DNA from: a bacterium
Lineage (GTDB): Bacteria > Patescibacteriota > CPR2 > UBA1875 > JAJYID01
NCBI GenBank assembly: GCA_021794535.1
Contig: JAJYQQ010000030.1
Location: forward strand, 1-55,122
Direction of reading: 5' to 3'
DNA: 55,122 bases
The translations under genes were made by a program, and so were the position numbers. Below are positions 39,606-49,738 of this stretch, in pieces; positions within the stretch are counted from its first letter, which is position 1, and each line of letters begins with the position of its first letter. The notes below the pieces were generated by a model. That model made no database searches, was not told the origin of the DNA, and saw only the letters and a program-made list of their open reading frames with translations.

Positions 39606-40968
39606 ATGCCAATTTTAGATTTGGGTTTGGTGTGAGCTCTTTTGCCTCGGTGAAACCGAACTCTTTTTGTTTATAATATGCTGCGGCACCGATCATAGCA
39701 GCGTTATCGGTGCAATATTTTAAGTCGGGCATAGAAAACTCGACCTTTAATTCTTTACACAACTGTTCTAATTCCCGCCTCAACAAAGGATTGGCTGCCA
39801 CTCCTCCCGATAAAATAAATGATTTCGGTTGGTATTTTTCAATAGCTCGCCGGCTGTTCTGGACCAAGGTATCAACCAATGTTTTTTGAAAAGATGCAGC
39901 AATGTCAGCCTGCAAATGTCCGCCCTTTGCAAGGGCCTGGCCCTTGCAAGTCTTTACAACATTTAAAACGGCCGTTTTTAGCCCTGAAAGGCTAAAATCG
40001 AGGCTGAGTTCGGGATATTCAAGAAAACCTTCAGAATTTCTTTTTGGTTCGGCGGTCAAGTCAATTATCGGAAATTTATACTGAGTTTCATCTCCCGTTT
40101 TGGCTAGCTTGGAAATGTTCGGCCCGCCGGGATAGGGGAGACCAAGGAGGGCGGCTACCTTGTCAAATGCTTCGCCGGCCGCATCGTCGCGGGTCGAGCC
40201 AATTACTTCAAATGAGTAATGTTTTTTCATATGAATCAACATAGTATGTCCGCCGGAAACAAGAAGAGCAATTAAAGGGAATTGAGGTACAGAAGTATTA
40301 TTATTCCCGCTAACATTGTCATTCTCAATAACATTGTCATTCCCGTGGAGGCGGGAATCTAGTTTTTTTGAGGTCTGGATTCCCGCCGGAGTTTTACCCT
40401 CGACCCGATCAGGGGCGGGAATGACAGAAAGAGCGGAAGTGACGGAAGAATGGTCAGAATGAGGGTCTTTATTTTGGGACTTAGAACTTGGAGCTTGCTT
40501 AGAAATTAGAAATTCGGACTTAGGATTTGAGCGAATGAAATTCGCGTAAATGTGTCCTTCAAGGTGATTTACGGCAATTAATGGTTTATTTTTTAGGATT
40601 GAGAGAGTTCTGGCCGTTTCTGTGCCCACGATTAAGCTGCCAACGAGTCCCGGCCCTTGAGTTACGGCGATAGCGTCAATATTATCCCAAGAGAAAGGGA
40701 TTCCTCCGCTCGCTACTTTCGTAGAATCGGTCGGAATGACCCCCACACCATTACAATGTGCGGGGCAGGCAGAGAGGCGTAAGGCTTCTTCAACCACAGG
40801 AATAATTGCCTGGACATGAGCGCGGGCGGCAACCTCCGGCACCACCCCGCCATACTTAGCGTGAATATCTATTTGCGAAGCAACAACATTCGATAAAACC
40901 TCATGGCCGTCTTTCACAACCGCGGCTGCCGTCTCGTCGCAACTGGATTCTATGGCGAGTATATTCAT
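39604..40968 (-). CDS. tsaD: tRNA N6-threonylcarbamoyladenosine synthase TsaD with three repeat-derived insertions
   Basis: 454 residues against the usual 330-350. The ASKHA-fold enzyme transfers the threonylcarbamoyl group to A37 of ANN-decoding tRNAs. Its motifs are intact: LAIESSCDETAAAV, metal-binding NHLEGH (H135, H139), LLVSGGHTML, DDAAGEAFDK, LSGGVAAN and CTDNAAMIGAA. Three stretches are translated from dispersed repeats: residues 66-94 (SACPAHCNGVGV, GGIPFSW), 146-228 (LDSRLHGND, ENDNVSGNN) and 340-351 (CKGQALAKGG). All lie at surface-loop positions between conserved blocks, so the enzyme may still work. A TATAAT box only about ten bases upstream implies a very short leader. Confidence 0.95.
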   Translation of the reverse strand: MNILAIESSCDETAAAVVKDGHEVLSNVVASQIDIHAKYGGVVPEVAARAHVQAIIPVVEEALRLSACPAHCNGVGVIPTDSTKVASGGIPFSWDNIDAIAVTQGPGLVGSLIVGTETARTLSILKNKPLIAVNHLEGHIYANFIRSNPKSEFLISKQAPSSKSQNKDPHSDHSSVTSALSVIPAPDRVEGKTPAGIQTSKKLDSRLHGNDNVIENDNVSGNNNTSVPQFPLIALLVSGGHTMLIHMKKHYSFEVIGSTRDDAAGEAFDKVAALLGLPYPGGPNISKLAKTGDETQYKFPIIDLTAEPKRNSEGFLEYPELSLDFSLSGLKTAVLNVVKTCKGQALAKGGHLQADIAASFQKTLVDTLVQNSRRAIEKYQPKSFILSGGVAANPLLRRELEQLCKELKVEFSMPDLKYCTDNAAMIGAAAYYKQKEFGFTEAKELTPNPNLKLA

Positions 40969-41024
40969 AGCAAACAGTATTATATCAAACTTTTCCCTGT
41001 ATTTATACTTAAATCTGTGCTTAA

Positions 41025-42092
41025 ATGAGACTTATGGAAGCATTAAAAATACTTTCTCAGAAATCAAATAACCTTTTTCAGTCCGATGCCTGGGCTGATT
41101 TTCAGGCTGGCCTCAAGCGTAAATCATTTTTAATTAAAAGCGACAATGTCGAGGCTTTAGTGATCAGATATCCCCTTTTGAAAAAGGGTTCATTCTTAGG
41201 ACTGGATTCCCGCCGGATGTTTACCCGATCTTCGGCGGGCGGGAATGACAGAGGGGAAGGGGATAAATATTATTTTTATAGTCCTAGGGGACCAATTGCC
41301 AACCCACAAACGAAGCTGAAGGATATAAAGCTATTCTTAAGAAAGGTAGAGTCGCTTGCCAGAGAAGAAAATGCTGTTTTTTACCGCATCGAGCCTTACA
41401 CTCTCGGCCAAACCGACATTTATAAGTTCGGGTTTCGGGAAAAAGCCGCCCATGCGCCTCTTTCCCTCCAATTTTCGCCGGAAAATACCTTGATTTTGGA
41501 CATAACCAAGCCGGAAGACAAGCTTTTGTCCGAAATGAAACCCAAGTGGCGGTATAATATCAATCTGGCATACCGAAAAGGGATTAAGGTGCGGGAAGGA
41601 AAAAACCTAAATGATATCAAGATTTTTTACAATTTGACTTTGGAGATGGAAAAAAGAGGCGGATACAAAGGCCACGAGTTTGAATATTACAAGCAAATGT
41701 TTGAAATACTTGGCAAAAAGAATATTTTGAAACTTTATATAGCGGAATATGAGGGCGTTCCCCTGGCTGCCATCATTGTATCTTTCTTCGGCCAGGTTGC
41801 GACCTATCTCCACGGCGCTTCAGGAAATGAAAAAAGGGAGCTGATGCCAACATATGCGCTTCAATGGGAGGCCATCAAAGAAGCCAGGAAAAGAAATTGC
41901 GTTTTGTATGACTTTTGGGGGATAGCGCCGCCGGGCGCCAAAAATCATTCCTGGAGCGGCGTAACCAGGTTCAAAAAAGGTTTCGGCGGAGAAGAAATAT
42001 CCTTTGGCGGAACTTATGACGCGGCATATGATAAAAATTACTATAATTTGCTAAAGAGCGTGAATAGGGTGAGAAAAATATTAAAGAGATAA
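41025..42092 (+). CDS. FemAB/FemX family peptidyltransferase
   Basis: 355 residues with two GNAT-like domains. The first has LFQSDAWADFQAGL and PRGPIA, the second YNLTLEMEKRGGYKGHEFEYYK, LKLYIAEYEGVPLAAIIV, YLHGASGNEKRELMPTYALQWEAI and the C-terminal DFWGIAP...GVTRFKKGFGGEEISFGGTYD. These enzymes add amino acids from aminoacyl-tRNA to the stem peptide of peptidoglycan precursors. Residues 59-79 (GLDSRRMFTRSSAGGNDRGE) are translated from an inserted palindromic repeat. Followed by the murE-like gene. Confidence 0.9.
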   Translation: MRLMEALKILSQKSNNLFQSDAWADFQAGLKRKSFLIKSDNVEALVIRYPLLKKGSFLGLDSRRMFTRSSAGGNDRGEGDKYYFYSPRGPIANPQTKLKDIKLFLRKVESLAREENAVFYRIEPYTLGQTDIYKFGFREKAAHAPLSLQFSPENTLILDITKPEDKLLSEMKPKWRYNINLAYRKGIKVREGKNLNDIKIFYNLTLEMEKRGGYKGHEFEYYKQMFEILGKKNILKLYIAEYEGVPLAAIIVSFFGQVATYLHGASGNEKRELMPTYALQWEAIKEARKRNCVLYDFWGIAPPGAKNHSWSGVTRFKKGFGGEEISFGGTYDAAYDKNYYNLLKSVNRVRKILKR

Positions 42093-42099
42093 TTTTACT

Positions 42100-42164
42100 G
42101 TCATTCCGGCTTGAACGGAACCCGGGCTAAATAATTACTGGATTCTGGACAAGCCAGAATGACG
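42100..42164. repeat. dispersed palindromic repeat between femX and murE-like genes
   Basis: GTCATTCCGGCTTGAACGGA and GGATTCTGGACAAGCCAGAA/TGAC form the two halves. It is the intergenic form of the repeat seen in frame inside femX. Confidence 0.75.
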
Positions 42165-42174
42165 CAAGGAATGC

Positions 42175-43485
42175 ATGGATAAATTTTTAAAATTAATAAA
42201 AAAGATTATACCAAGGCCGATATTCTCATTTTTCCAGCCGACTTACCATTTTTTTCTTGCCATTACCGGAAATATTGTTTATCGCTTCCCCGGTTATAAA
42301 ATGACCGTCATCGGCGTAACAGGCACAAACGGCAAAAGCACCACTTGCGATTTAATAATGCGGGTTTTGCAAGAATCAGGTGAAAAAGTCGGTATGATTT
42401 CTACGGTTTCAATAGAAATAGCGGGAGAAAAGTTTGATAACATTTCCAACAGAACGACACTTGGCCGGTGGAAGACGCACAAACTGATGCGGCGGATGGT
42501 TTCGCGCGGCTGCAAATATGCCGTGATCGAGGTCGCAAGCGAGGGAATTGCCTGGTATCGGATATTTGGCATCCCTTTTGACGCGGCTGTTTTTACAAAT
42601 CTTGCGCCGGAACACCTAAACTTCCACAAAACTATGGAAAACTACAGAAATACAAAAGGCAAGCTCTTTGCAAAGCTAGGCAGCCCTTTCAATTTCAAGA
42701 AAACCAGGAGAATAAGCGTGGTAAACGCGGATGACAAAGAGGCTAAATATTTCTCTGGCTTTAAGGCTGATGTAAAATTTATGTATGGCATCAAAAATGG
42801 CTCGGTAAAGGCAGAAAATATCAAGCATTCCGCCGAGAAAGTAGAGTACCGGATAGATGACGGCAAAAATGTTTTGAACATAGAAACGAAAGCGATAGGG
42901 GAGTTTAATATCTACAATGAACTGGCCGCCTTTTGCGTGGGTTTGGCATATAATGTGAAACTTAAGGCCATAGCCAAAGTTTTTGCCGATTTTGCCGGCA
43001 CAAAAGGCAGGGTGGAGAAAATCGAAGAGGGCCAGGCATTTCAGGTCGTCGTCGATTACGCCCACACACCGGATGCCCAGGAAAAGGTTTATACTGAACT
43101 GCGCAGATTTAATAGAGGCAAACTGATCAGTGTGTTTGGAGCGACCGGAGACAAAGACCGGGGCAAAAGGCCGGAAATGGGCAGAGTGGCAGCCGAGCTC
43201 ACCGACATCGCCATCATCACGGACGATGAAACATACGGTGAAAACTCAGAAAAAATTATTTCGGAAATATACAAGGGTGTGCCCAAAAAACTTCAGGGAA
43301 AGATCAAAATCGTTCCGGACAGATTCGCCGCCATCAAGGAGGCTTTGTTGCTGGCACAAGCGAGCGATACAGTCATCATTACAGGCATTGGCCATCAGCA
43401 GTACAGAACAATGAACGGGAAAAGGACCGGTTGGAATGAACGGAAGATTGTTGCCGATTTACTTAAAAATTTAAATGAAAAATAA
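42175..43485 (+). CDS. MurE-like Mur ligase
   Basis: 436 residues. ATP-binding motif VTGTNGKSTT near residues 49-58, VIEVASEG, FTNLAPEHLNFHKTMENY, KGRVEKIEEG, VVVDYAHTPDA, FGATGDKDRGKRPEMG and a C-terminal TGIGHQQYR. It adds the third amino acid to UDP-MurNAc-dipeptide. Where MurE enzymes carry the substrate-defining DNPR (diaminopimelate) or D(D/N)P(A/N) (lysine), this protein reads TDDETYGEN, so the amino acid cannot be predicted. The N-terminus is shorter than in typical MurE. Confidence 0.88.
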   Translation: MDKFLKLIKKIIPRPIFSFFQPTYHFFLAITGNIVYRFPGYKMTVIGVTGTNGKSTTCDLIMRVLQESGEKVGMISTVSIEIAGEKFDNISNRTTLGRWKTHKLMRRMVSRGCKYAVIEVASEGIAWYRIFGIPFDAAVFTNLAPEHLNFHKTMENYRNTKGKLFAKLGSPFNFKKTRRISVVNADDKEAKYFSGFKADVKFMYGIKNGSVKAENIKHSAEKVEYRIDDGKNVLNIETKAIGEFNIYNELAAFCVGLAYNVKLKAIAKVFADFAGTKGRVEKIEEGQAFQVVVDYAHTPDAQEKVYTELRRFNRGKLISVFGATGDKDRGKRPEMGRVAAELTDIAIITDDETYGENSEKIISEIYKGVPKKLQGKIKIVPDRFAAIKEALLLAQASDTVIITGIGHQQYRTMNGKRTGWNERKIVADLLKNLNEK

Positions 43486-43495
43486 GGAGGAAATG

Positions 43496-44851
43496 ATGCC
43501 GAAAACAGCGAAAATTAATGAAAAAATCTTCAAGGCATATGACATCCGCGGCCTTTACCCGGAAGAAATTAATGAGGAAGCGGCTTACAACATTGCCAAG
43601 GCGTACGCCACCTGGCTAAAACCGAAGAAGGTCGCTCTTGGCAGAGACGTGAGAATATCGAGCAAACCTCTTTTTGAAGAAGCAAAAAGGGGGCTAGTCG
43701 AAATGGGTGTGGATGTTGTCGATGTGGGCCTCATAACCAGCGATATGATTTTGTTCGCAACGGCTCACTACAACTTTGATGGCGGAATCGTAGTAACGGC
43801 CTCTCATAACCCGGCCGGTTACAATGGAATGAAAGTAGTCAGAGAGGGCGCCCGCCCGATTTCCATCGATTCAGGTCTTGCCGAAATCCGGGATATTGCT
43901 AAAAAAGGAGAATTTCAAGTGCCAGAAGTGAAGGGCCAAGTTGAAAACTTAAATATTTTGGATGATTATTTCCAGAAAATACTTTCGTTCATTGATACCC
44001 GAGCAATAAGGCCGATGAAGGTCGTGGTCAATCCAAACTTCGGGGCTGCCGGAAAAATAATCGACAAAATCGCCGGCAAACTAAACCTTGAGTTAATCAA
44101 GCTGAACTACGAACCGGATGGAACATTCCCAAAAGGGCAACCGGATCCTTCACTCACTGAAAACCAGGCTGAAACCGGAGAATTAGTTAGAAAGTCCGGC
44201 GCCGCTTTTGCCGCGATGTGGGACGCTGATGCGGACAGATGCCTCTTTCTTGACGAAAAAGGCGAGTTTATCCGCGGCTGTTATGCCACGGCAATCCTGG
44301 CCGAAGCTGTTTTGGATAAATACCCGGGCGGAAAAGTAGTCACTGATGCGACTCTTATCTGGCCAGTGATAGATAGAGTCAACGCAATGGGCGGAGTGCC
44401 GCTGATAAACAAAGTCGGACACACATTTATCACCGAACGAATGATTAATGAAAAAGCTGTTTTCGGCGGCGAAACCTCCGGACATTACTTTTTCAAAGAC
44501 TATTGGTTTTGCGATAACGGCATGATTCCGTTTCTTCTACTACTTGAGAAGCTTTCTGAATCCGGAAGGCAGCTCTCAGAATTTGCCGACTCATTAAGAA
44601 AAAAATACCCAAATTCTTATAAGTTAATTCGCAAAACTGAAGGAATCCCGGAAAAATTGAAAGAAATCGAGACAAAATACCAGGACGCGAAAATAGAGCA
44701 TATAGACGGGGTTTCGGTTGAGTATCCTGACTGGCGTTTCAATGCCAGGGCATCAAACACAGAACCTTTGCTAAAGGTTTTTCTCGAAGCGAAAAGCGAA
44801 AAATTGGTTAAGGAGAAACTGGGGGAAGTTGTTGGTTTGATCGAATCTTAG
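43496..44851 (+). CDS. phosphomannomutase/phosphoglucomutase
   Basis: 451 residues from ATG 43496, which has AGGAGG at the right distance; the frame opens seven codons earlier inside murE. Alpha-D-phosphohexomutase with active serine in VTASHNPAGYNGMK, metal loop DADADRCLFLDE, sugar-binding GGETSGHYFF and phosphate-binding RASNTEPLLKVFLEA. It interconverts hexose 1- and 6-phosphates for sugar-nucleotide synthesis and fits with the pgi gene at 49840. Ten bases after the murE-like gene; its 3' end overlaps trpS by four bases. Confidence 0.95.
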   Translation: MPKTAKINEKIFKAYDIRGLYPEEINEEAAYNIAKAYATWLKPKKVALGRDVRISSKPLFEEAKRGLVEMGVDVVDVGLITSDMILFATAHYNFDGGIVVTASHNPAGYNGMKVVREGARPISIDSGLAEIRDIAKKGEFQVPEVKGQVENLNILDDYFQKILSFIDTRAIRPMKVVVNPNFGAAGKIIDKIAGKLNLELIKLNYEPDGTFPKGQPDPSLTENQAETGELVRKSGAAFAAMWDADADRCLFLDEKGEFIRGCYATAILAEAVLDKYPGGKVVTDATLIWPVIDRVNAMGGVPLINKVGHTFITERMINEKAVFGGETSGHYFFKDYWFCDNGMIPFLLLLEKLSESGRQLSEFADSLRKKYPNSYKLIRKTEGIPEKLKEIETKYQDAKIEHIDGVSVEYPDWRFNARASNTEPLLKVFLEAKSEKLVKEKLGEVVGLIES

Positions 44852-45978
44852 AGACCTAAACCAACGGCTTTTTTGACCCGTTTGAGAGTTTCTTGGGCTC
44901 GCGGGGCGACAGCTTCGGCGCCGTCTTTCAAAACTTTTCGAACGTAATCTTCGTCTTTGTCGTATTTAGCAAGCTTGGCTTGAATGGGTTTCAACATCTC
45001 AATAACACATTCGGCGACATCGGCCTTGAATTGTCCGTAATTGGAGTTTGCGTATTTCTTTTCCAGTTCCGGAATCTTCGTTTCAGTGGCGACCGACATA
45101 ATGTTTAAGAGATTGGAAATGCCGGGCTTTTTTTCTTTGTTGAATTTAATCACATTCTCAGAATCCGTTTGTGCCTTTGCGAATTTTTTATAAATCGTGT
45201 CTGCATCATCCCGAAGCAAAACGTAGCTGTTCTCATTTTGGTCGCTTTTTGCCATTTTCTTTGTCGGGTCAGTCAGGCTCATGATTCGCGCACCCTCTTT
45301 CTTGATAACCGGCTCGGGCACGGTGAATACTTTACCGAATTTGTTATTTATCCTTTGGGCGATATCTCTCGTAATCTCGACGTGCTGCTTTTGGTCATCC
45401 CCAACAGGAACCTCATCCGTATCGTAAAGCAAGATGTCAGCCGCCATCAAAACGGGATAATCGAAAAGACCGACAGAGATACTTTCTTCTTTTCGTTTAT
45501 TTTGTATTCTCCACGTATCACTATTTTTCCATTCTGCTTCTATTTCCCTAATTATTGCTATCAATTGCTTATTATCATAATTAGAAATTAATCGGTCGCT
45601 TGTATCTGGCAGAGTAAAATTTCTTCCTAATTGAATACCTGTTTTATCTTTGAATTGAGTCATTCGTTTCATTTCCCCGAAGTATGTGAAACAGTTCAAA
45701 ATCCAGGCCAGTTCGGAATGTTCCGGTCTGTCTGACTGGACAAACAATGTCGACTTCTTTGGGTCTATGCCGGCGGCAAGATACATTTTGGCGTTTTCAA
45801 GCGTTCGATGCTTCAAAATCTTCGGATCTTGGGGAACAGTTATCGCGTGAAGGTCGACTATGCAAAAAACATTGTCGTGCTCTTCCTGGCTTCTGACCCA
45901 GTTTACGATGGCGCCCAAATAATTACCAATGTGCAGATCGCCGCTTGGTTGAACCCCCGAAAAAACTCTTTTTTTCAT
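44848..45978 (-). CDS. trpS: tryptophanyl-tRNA synthetase with an internal insertion
   Basis: 376 residues; the family is near 330. Class I motifs HIGN (GDLHIGNYLGA) and KMAKS (TDPTKKMAKSDQNENSYV), VDLHAIT and SVGLFDYPVLMAADILLYD are present. Residues 115-165, between QFKDKTG and ISVGLFDYP, are extra (IQLGRNFTLPDTSDRL, WRIQNKRKEE). This stretch is AT-rich and unlike the GC-rich repeats found in other genes here. A GCGAAG/CTTCGC hairpin with CCTCC/GGAGG arms lies upstream, but no T-box. Confidence 0.95.
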   Translation of the reverse strand: MKKRVFSGVQPSGDLHIGNYLGAIVNWVRSQEEHDNVFCIVDLHAITVPQDPKILKHRTLENAKMYLAAGIDPKKSTLFVQSDRPEHSELAWILNCFTYFGEMKRMTQFKDKTGIQLGRNFTLPDTSDRLISNYDNKQLIAIIREIEAEWKNSDTWRIQNKRKEESISVGLFDYPVLMAADILLYDTDEVPVGDDQKQHVEITRDIAQRINNKFGKVFTVPEPVIKKEGARIMSLTDPTKKMAKSDQNENSYVLLRDDADTIYKKFAKAQTDSENVIKFNKEKKPGISNLLNIMSVATETKIPELEKKYANSNYGQFKADVAECVIEMLKPIQAKLAKYDKDEDYVRKVLKDGAEAVAPRAQETLKRVKKAVGLGL

Positions 45979-46120
45979 CTTCTACCTTATGTTAATTTTG
46001 AAAATCCTTCTCCTCCACAGGCGGATAAACTTCGCTTTATGCGAAGGAGGATATTGATCATGGCTATAAATATAGCAAGGAAAGCTTAAATAGTAAACCT
46101 CCGATTGTCAGCGTACTAGC

Positions 46121-46289
46121 CTAAACCGGTTTAGACTAGCGGTTGTTTATAGGATGGATGTAGAAGGACAAGGTTCGACCTCATATTACTCATATTATTC
46201 GTATTACTCGCAGGAAAGCAGAAAACCATTAGCGTAAGAATCAGCGCAAGGACCAAGCGGTTCACTAGACTAGTTTAGTGAACCGCTTG
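46121..46289. repeat. palindromes upstream of chorismate mutase gene
   Basis: CTAAACCGGTTTAG (46121-46134) is a perfect palindrome flanked by CTAG on both sides. CAAGCGGTTCACTA (46254-46267) pairs with TAGTGAACCGCTTG (46276-46289). The core of the second also occurs at 20972-20995. The stretch 46080-46376 contains no other feature. Confidence 0.8.
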
Positions 46290-46376
46290 ATTTAAATTGT
46301 AAAAAAGGTTGGCCCATTAATCTCTTAACAAAAGTCCGTTTATCATTTAAAATAATCCAGGAATAGAAGGAGAAAA

Positions 46377-46655
46377 ATGGAACTAGCAGAAATAAGAAAA
46401 CAAATAGACGAGATTGATAACCAGATTTTCTACCTGATTGTCGGAAGAATTGAGCTGGCAAAGAAAGCCCTCGAGGTCAAAGGCGCTCTCGGAAAACCGA
46501 TCTATGACGCTGAGAGAGAAAGGACGATTATCGAAGATCAGGTTAAAAAAGCTGAGAAAGTCGGACTGCCCACAGAATTCATTACAGAAATTTACAAAAG
46601 CATTATAAAGGGCTGTACTCAAGTCGAAGAAGAGCTGGAAGAGTTAAAAGATTAA
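46377..46655 (+). CDS. chorismate mutase, AroQ type
   Basis: 92 residues, one complete AroQ domain. Helix 1 carries the ordered Arg residues of the family (EIRKQIDEIDNQIFYLIVGR), followed by AKKALEVKGALGKPIYDAERE, and helix 3 has FITEIYKSIIKGCTQVEEE. It would turn chorismate into prephenate. Start fixed by AAGGAG. No other aromatic-pathway gene is in the window, so the supply of chorismate is open. It lies just upstream of groES with a separate promoter between. Confidence 0.88.
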   Translation: MELAEIRKQIDEIDNQIFYLIVGRIELAKKALEVKGALGKPIYDAERERTIIEDQVKKAEKVGLPTEFITEIYKSIIKGCTQVEEELEELKD

Positions 46656-46658
46656 ATA

Positions 46659-46717
46659 TTGACACAAAATAACGCATTTGCTATATTTATTTAGCACTCA
46701 GCACCCAAGAGTGCCAG
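46659..46717 (+). promoter_or_regulatory. groES promoter with CIRCE operator
   Basis: TTGACA (46659-46664), 17 bases, TATATT (46682-46687). Directly after it, TTAGCACTC (46691-46699), nine bases, GAGTGCCAG (46709-46717): the HrcA-binding CIRCE element with a perfect left arm and 7 of 9 in the right arm. It overlaps the transcription start, as usual. Confidence 0.92.
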
Positions 46718-46859
46718 ACGACAGGAAGTTTAGTAGCGACTAATTGTTTTGCTTTTTGGGATTTATTGTCGGACAACTAGCCCCAATTAGTCACAATGAG
46801 CAACCAAAAAACACATTTTTGTAAAGTAATTTATAACTAACGATGAAAGGAGTTATTTT

Positions 46860-47123
46860 ATGGCAAAACTAAAACCATTAGGTGACAAGCTTGTGATTGA
46901 AAGGCTTGAAGCGGTAGAAAAAACTGCCGGTGGAATTTTTATTCCCGACACAGCGAAAGAAAAACCGGAACAAGGCAAAGTTGTAGCCGTTGGCAAGGAT
47001 GTAAAAGAGGTGAAGACTGGCGACCAAGTCCTTTTTGCAAAATATGGGCCAACCGAAGTTAAGGTAAATGGCAAAGAATATTTACTGATTAAAGAAGAAG
47101 AGATATTGGCTGTCATTTCATAA
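46860..47123 (+). CDS. groES: co-chaperonin GroES
   Basis: 87 residues. The family pattern is complete: [20 protein letters not shown], the mobile loop [23 protein letters not shown] and [20 protein letters not shown]. It caps the GroEL ring. Ribosome binding site AAAGGAG. First gene of the groES-groEL unit under CIRCE control, with an inverted-repeat element between the two genes. Confidence 0.98.
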   Translation: MAKLKPLGDKLVIERLEAVEKTAGGIFIPDTAKEKPEQGKVVAVGKDVKEVKTGDQVLFAKYGPTEVKVNGKEYLLIKEEEILAVIS

Positions 47124-47131
47124 GGACTTTG

Positions 47132-47235
47132 CTACGGATTACGCATTTTAGACGAATCTACTAATATAACAAATAGATACAAATTCGTAATAATAGGTAG
47201 CATTTGTAGATTCGTTTAGGATTAGTAATCCGTAG
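47132..47235. mobile_element. gene-less inverted-repeat element between groES and groEL
   Basis: 104 bp bounded by CTACGGATTAC and its inverse, both followed by matching ACGAATCTAC. It starts eight bases after the groES stop. Same family as at 30589 and 49739. Confidence 0.78.
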
Positions 47236-47255
47236 AAACGTAGAGTTAGTAATAA

Positions 47256-48893
<1,638 letters not shown>

Positions 48894-48930
48894 ATGGGTT
48901 ATCGGGTACGTGGGTAATTAGGTAATTAGG

Positions 48931-48964
48931 AAACTCACCCTGAAATATGGGTGAGTTTTTATTT
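48931..48964 (+). terminator. rho-independent terminator of groES-groEL
   Basis: AAACTCACCC and GGGTGAGTTT form a 10-bp stem, followed by TTATTTTC. Confidence 0.9.
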
Positions 48965-48971
48965 TCTTTTT

Positions 48972-49037
48972 GTCATCCTCGGGCTTGACCCGGGATCCAT
49001 AAAATAAAAACTGGATTCCCGCCTCCGCGGGAATGAC
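48972..49037. repeat. two dispersed palindromic units
   Basis: GTCATCCTCGGGCTTGACCC with GGGATCC, then GGATTCCCGCCTCCGCGGGA with ATGACAG. The second is the intergenic form of the unit that codes LDSRLRGND-like peptides elsewhere. Confidence 0.75.
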
Positions 49038-49101
49038 AGATGGAGGACGGAGATGACAACATTTTCAAGGGTGAGTTTTTATTGCTCAAGCACAAAAATA
49101 T

Positions 49102-49130
49102 TTGACGGCTCATTGCATTTATGTTATATT
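49102..49130 (+). promoter_or_regulatory. sigma70-type promoter
   Basis: TTGACG (49102-49107), 17 bases, TATATT (49125-49130). It excludes the earliest ATG of the following frame as the start. Confidence 0.75.
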
Positions 49131-49174
49131 ATGAAGCATCCGGTATGAAAATCTTCAATGACTTGGAGGGAACC

Positions 49175-49642
49175 ATGGACGCAGCTTTAAATTTTCTACA
49201 AGGGCATCAGGAGATTGCCTGGTTGTTGGCCTTCATCTATGGTGGTACGGCTGTTTTCAACTTTGTCGATAGGGCCACCATCAAGAAGTTGGATAAGCGG
49301 CTCCTCACGCTGAGCGGCGAGAAGGGCCGCCTCAATAATGAGGTAAACTACCTCATCAGGATACGCTGGTATATAAAACCGGTGGTTGTTGACATAGACC
49401 CTGTCAAGGATATCAGCTGGCAAGAGCTGGTCAGGCAGGGAGTGGCTACCTCGACGTATCCCGACGAGGAAGTCAGCGCCGCAAAAAGAGTGATGGAAAA
49501 GGTAGATGCCGATCGAAGTGTCTACGGCGGCAAAAAAGTTCTTTTTCTGGATCCCGCAGCGCTTCGGGCTTCAAGCAAAGAGCACAAAAGGCATCTTGCC
49601 GTTATCGACGGGGCGCTCAACGAACAAACAAAAACAGCATAA
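49175..49642 (+). CDS. hypothetical protein with one membrane segment, 155 aa
   Basis: Start at ATG 49175 behind GGAGGG. Earlier ATGs at 49121 and 49145 are excluded or weakened by the promoter position and lack of a ribosome binding site. An N-terminal hydrophobic segment (EIAWLLAFIYGGTAVFNFV) precedes a basic helix (KKLDKRLLTLSGEKGRLNNE) and a soluble domain (WYIKPVVVDIDPVKDISWQE). No family recognised. Own promoter and terminator; composition more balanced than in flanking genes. Confidence 0.7.
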   Translation: MDAALNFLQGHQEIAWLLAFIYGGTAVFNFVDRATIKKLDKRLLTLSGEKGRLNNEVNYLIRIRWYIKPVVVDIDPVKDISWQELVRQGVATSTYPDEEVSAAKRVMEKVDADRSVYGGKKVLFLDPAALRASSKEHKRHLAVIDGALNEQTKTA

Positions 49643-49670
49643 CAATACACCGGATTCGGGGCGGAACTTC

Positions 49671-49703
49671 GCAAAAGAGCGAACTTTCGCTCTTTTGCTT
49701 TTT
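49671..49703 (+). terminator. rho-independent terminator
   Basis: GCAAAAGAGCG and CGCTCTTTTGC form an 11-bp stem around AACTTT, followed by TTTTT. Confidence 0.9.
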
Positions 49704-49738
49704 GGATGGAAATGTTTATGGTATATTTGAGATAGTAG

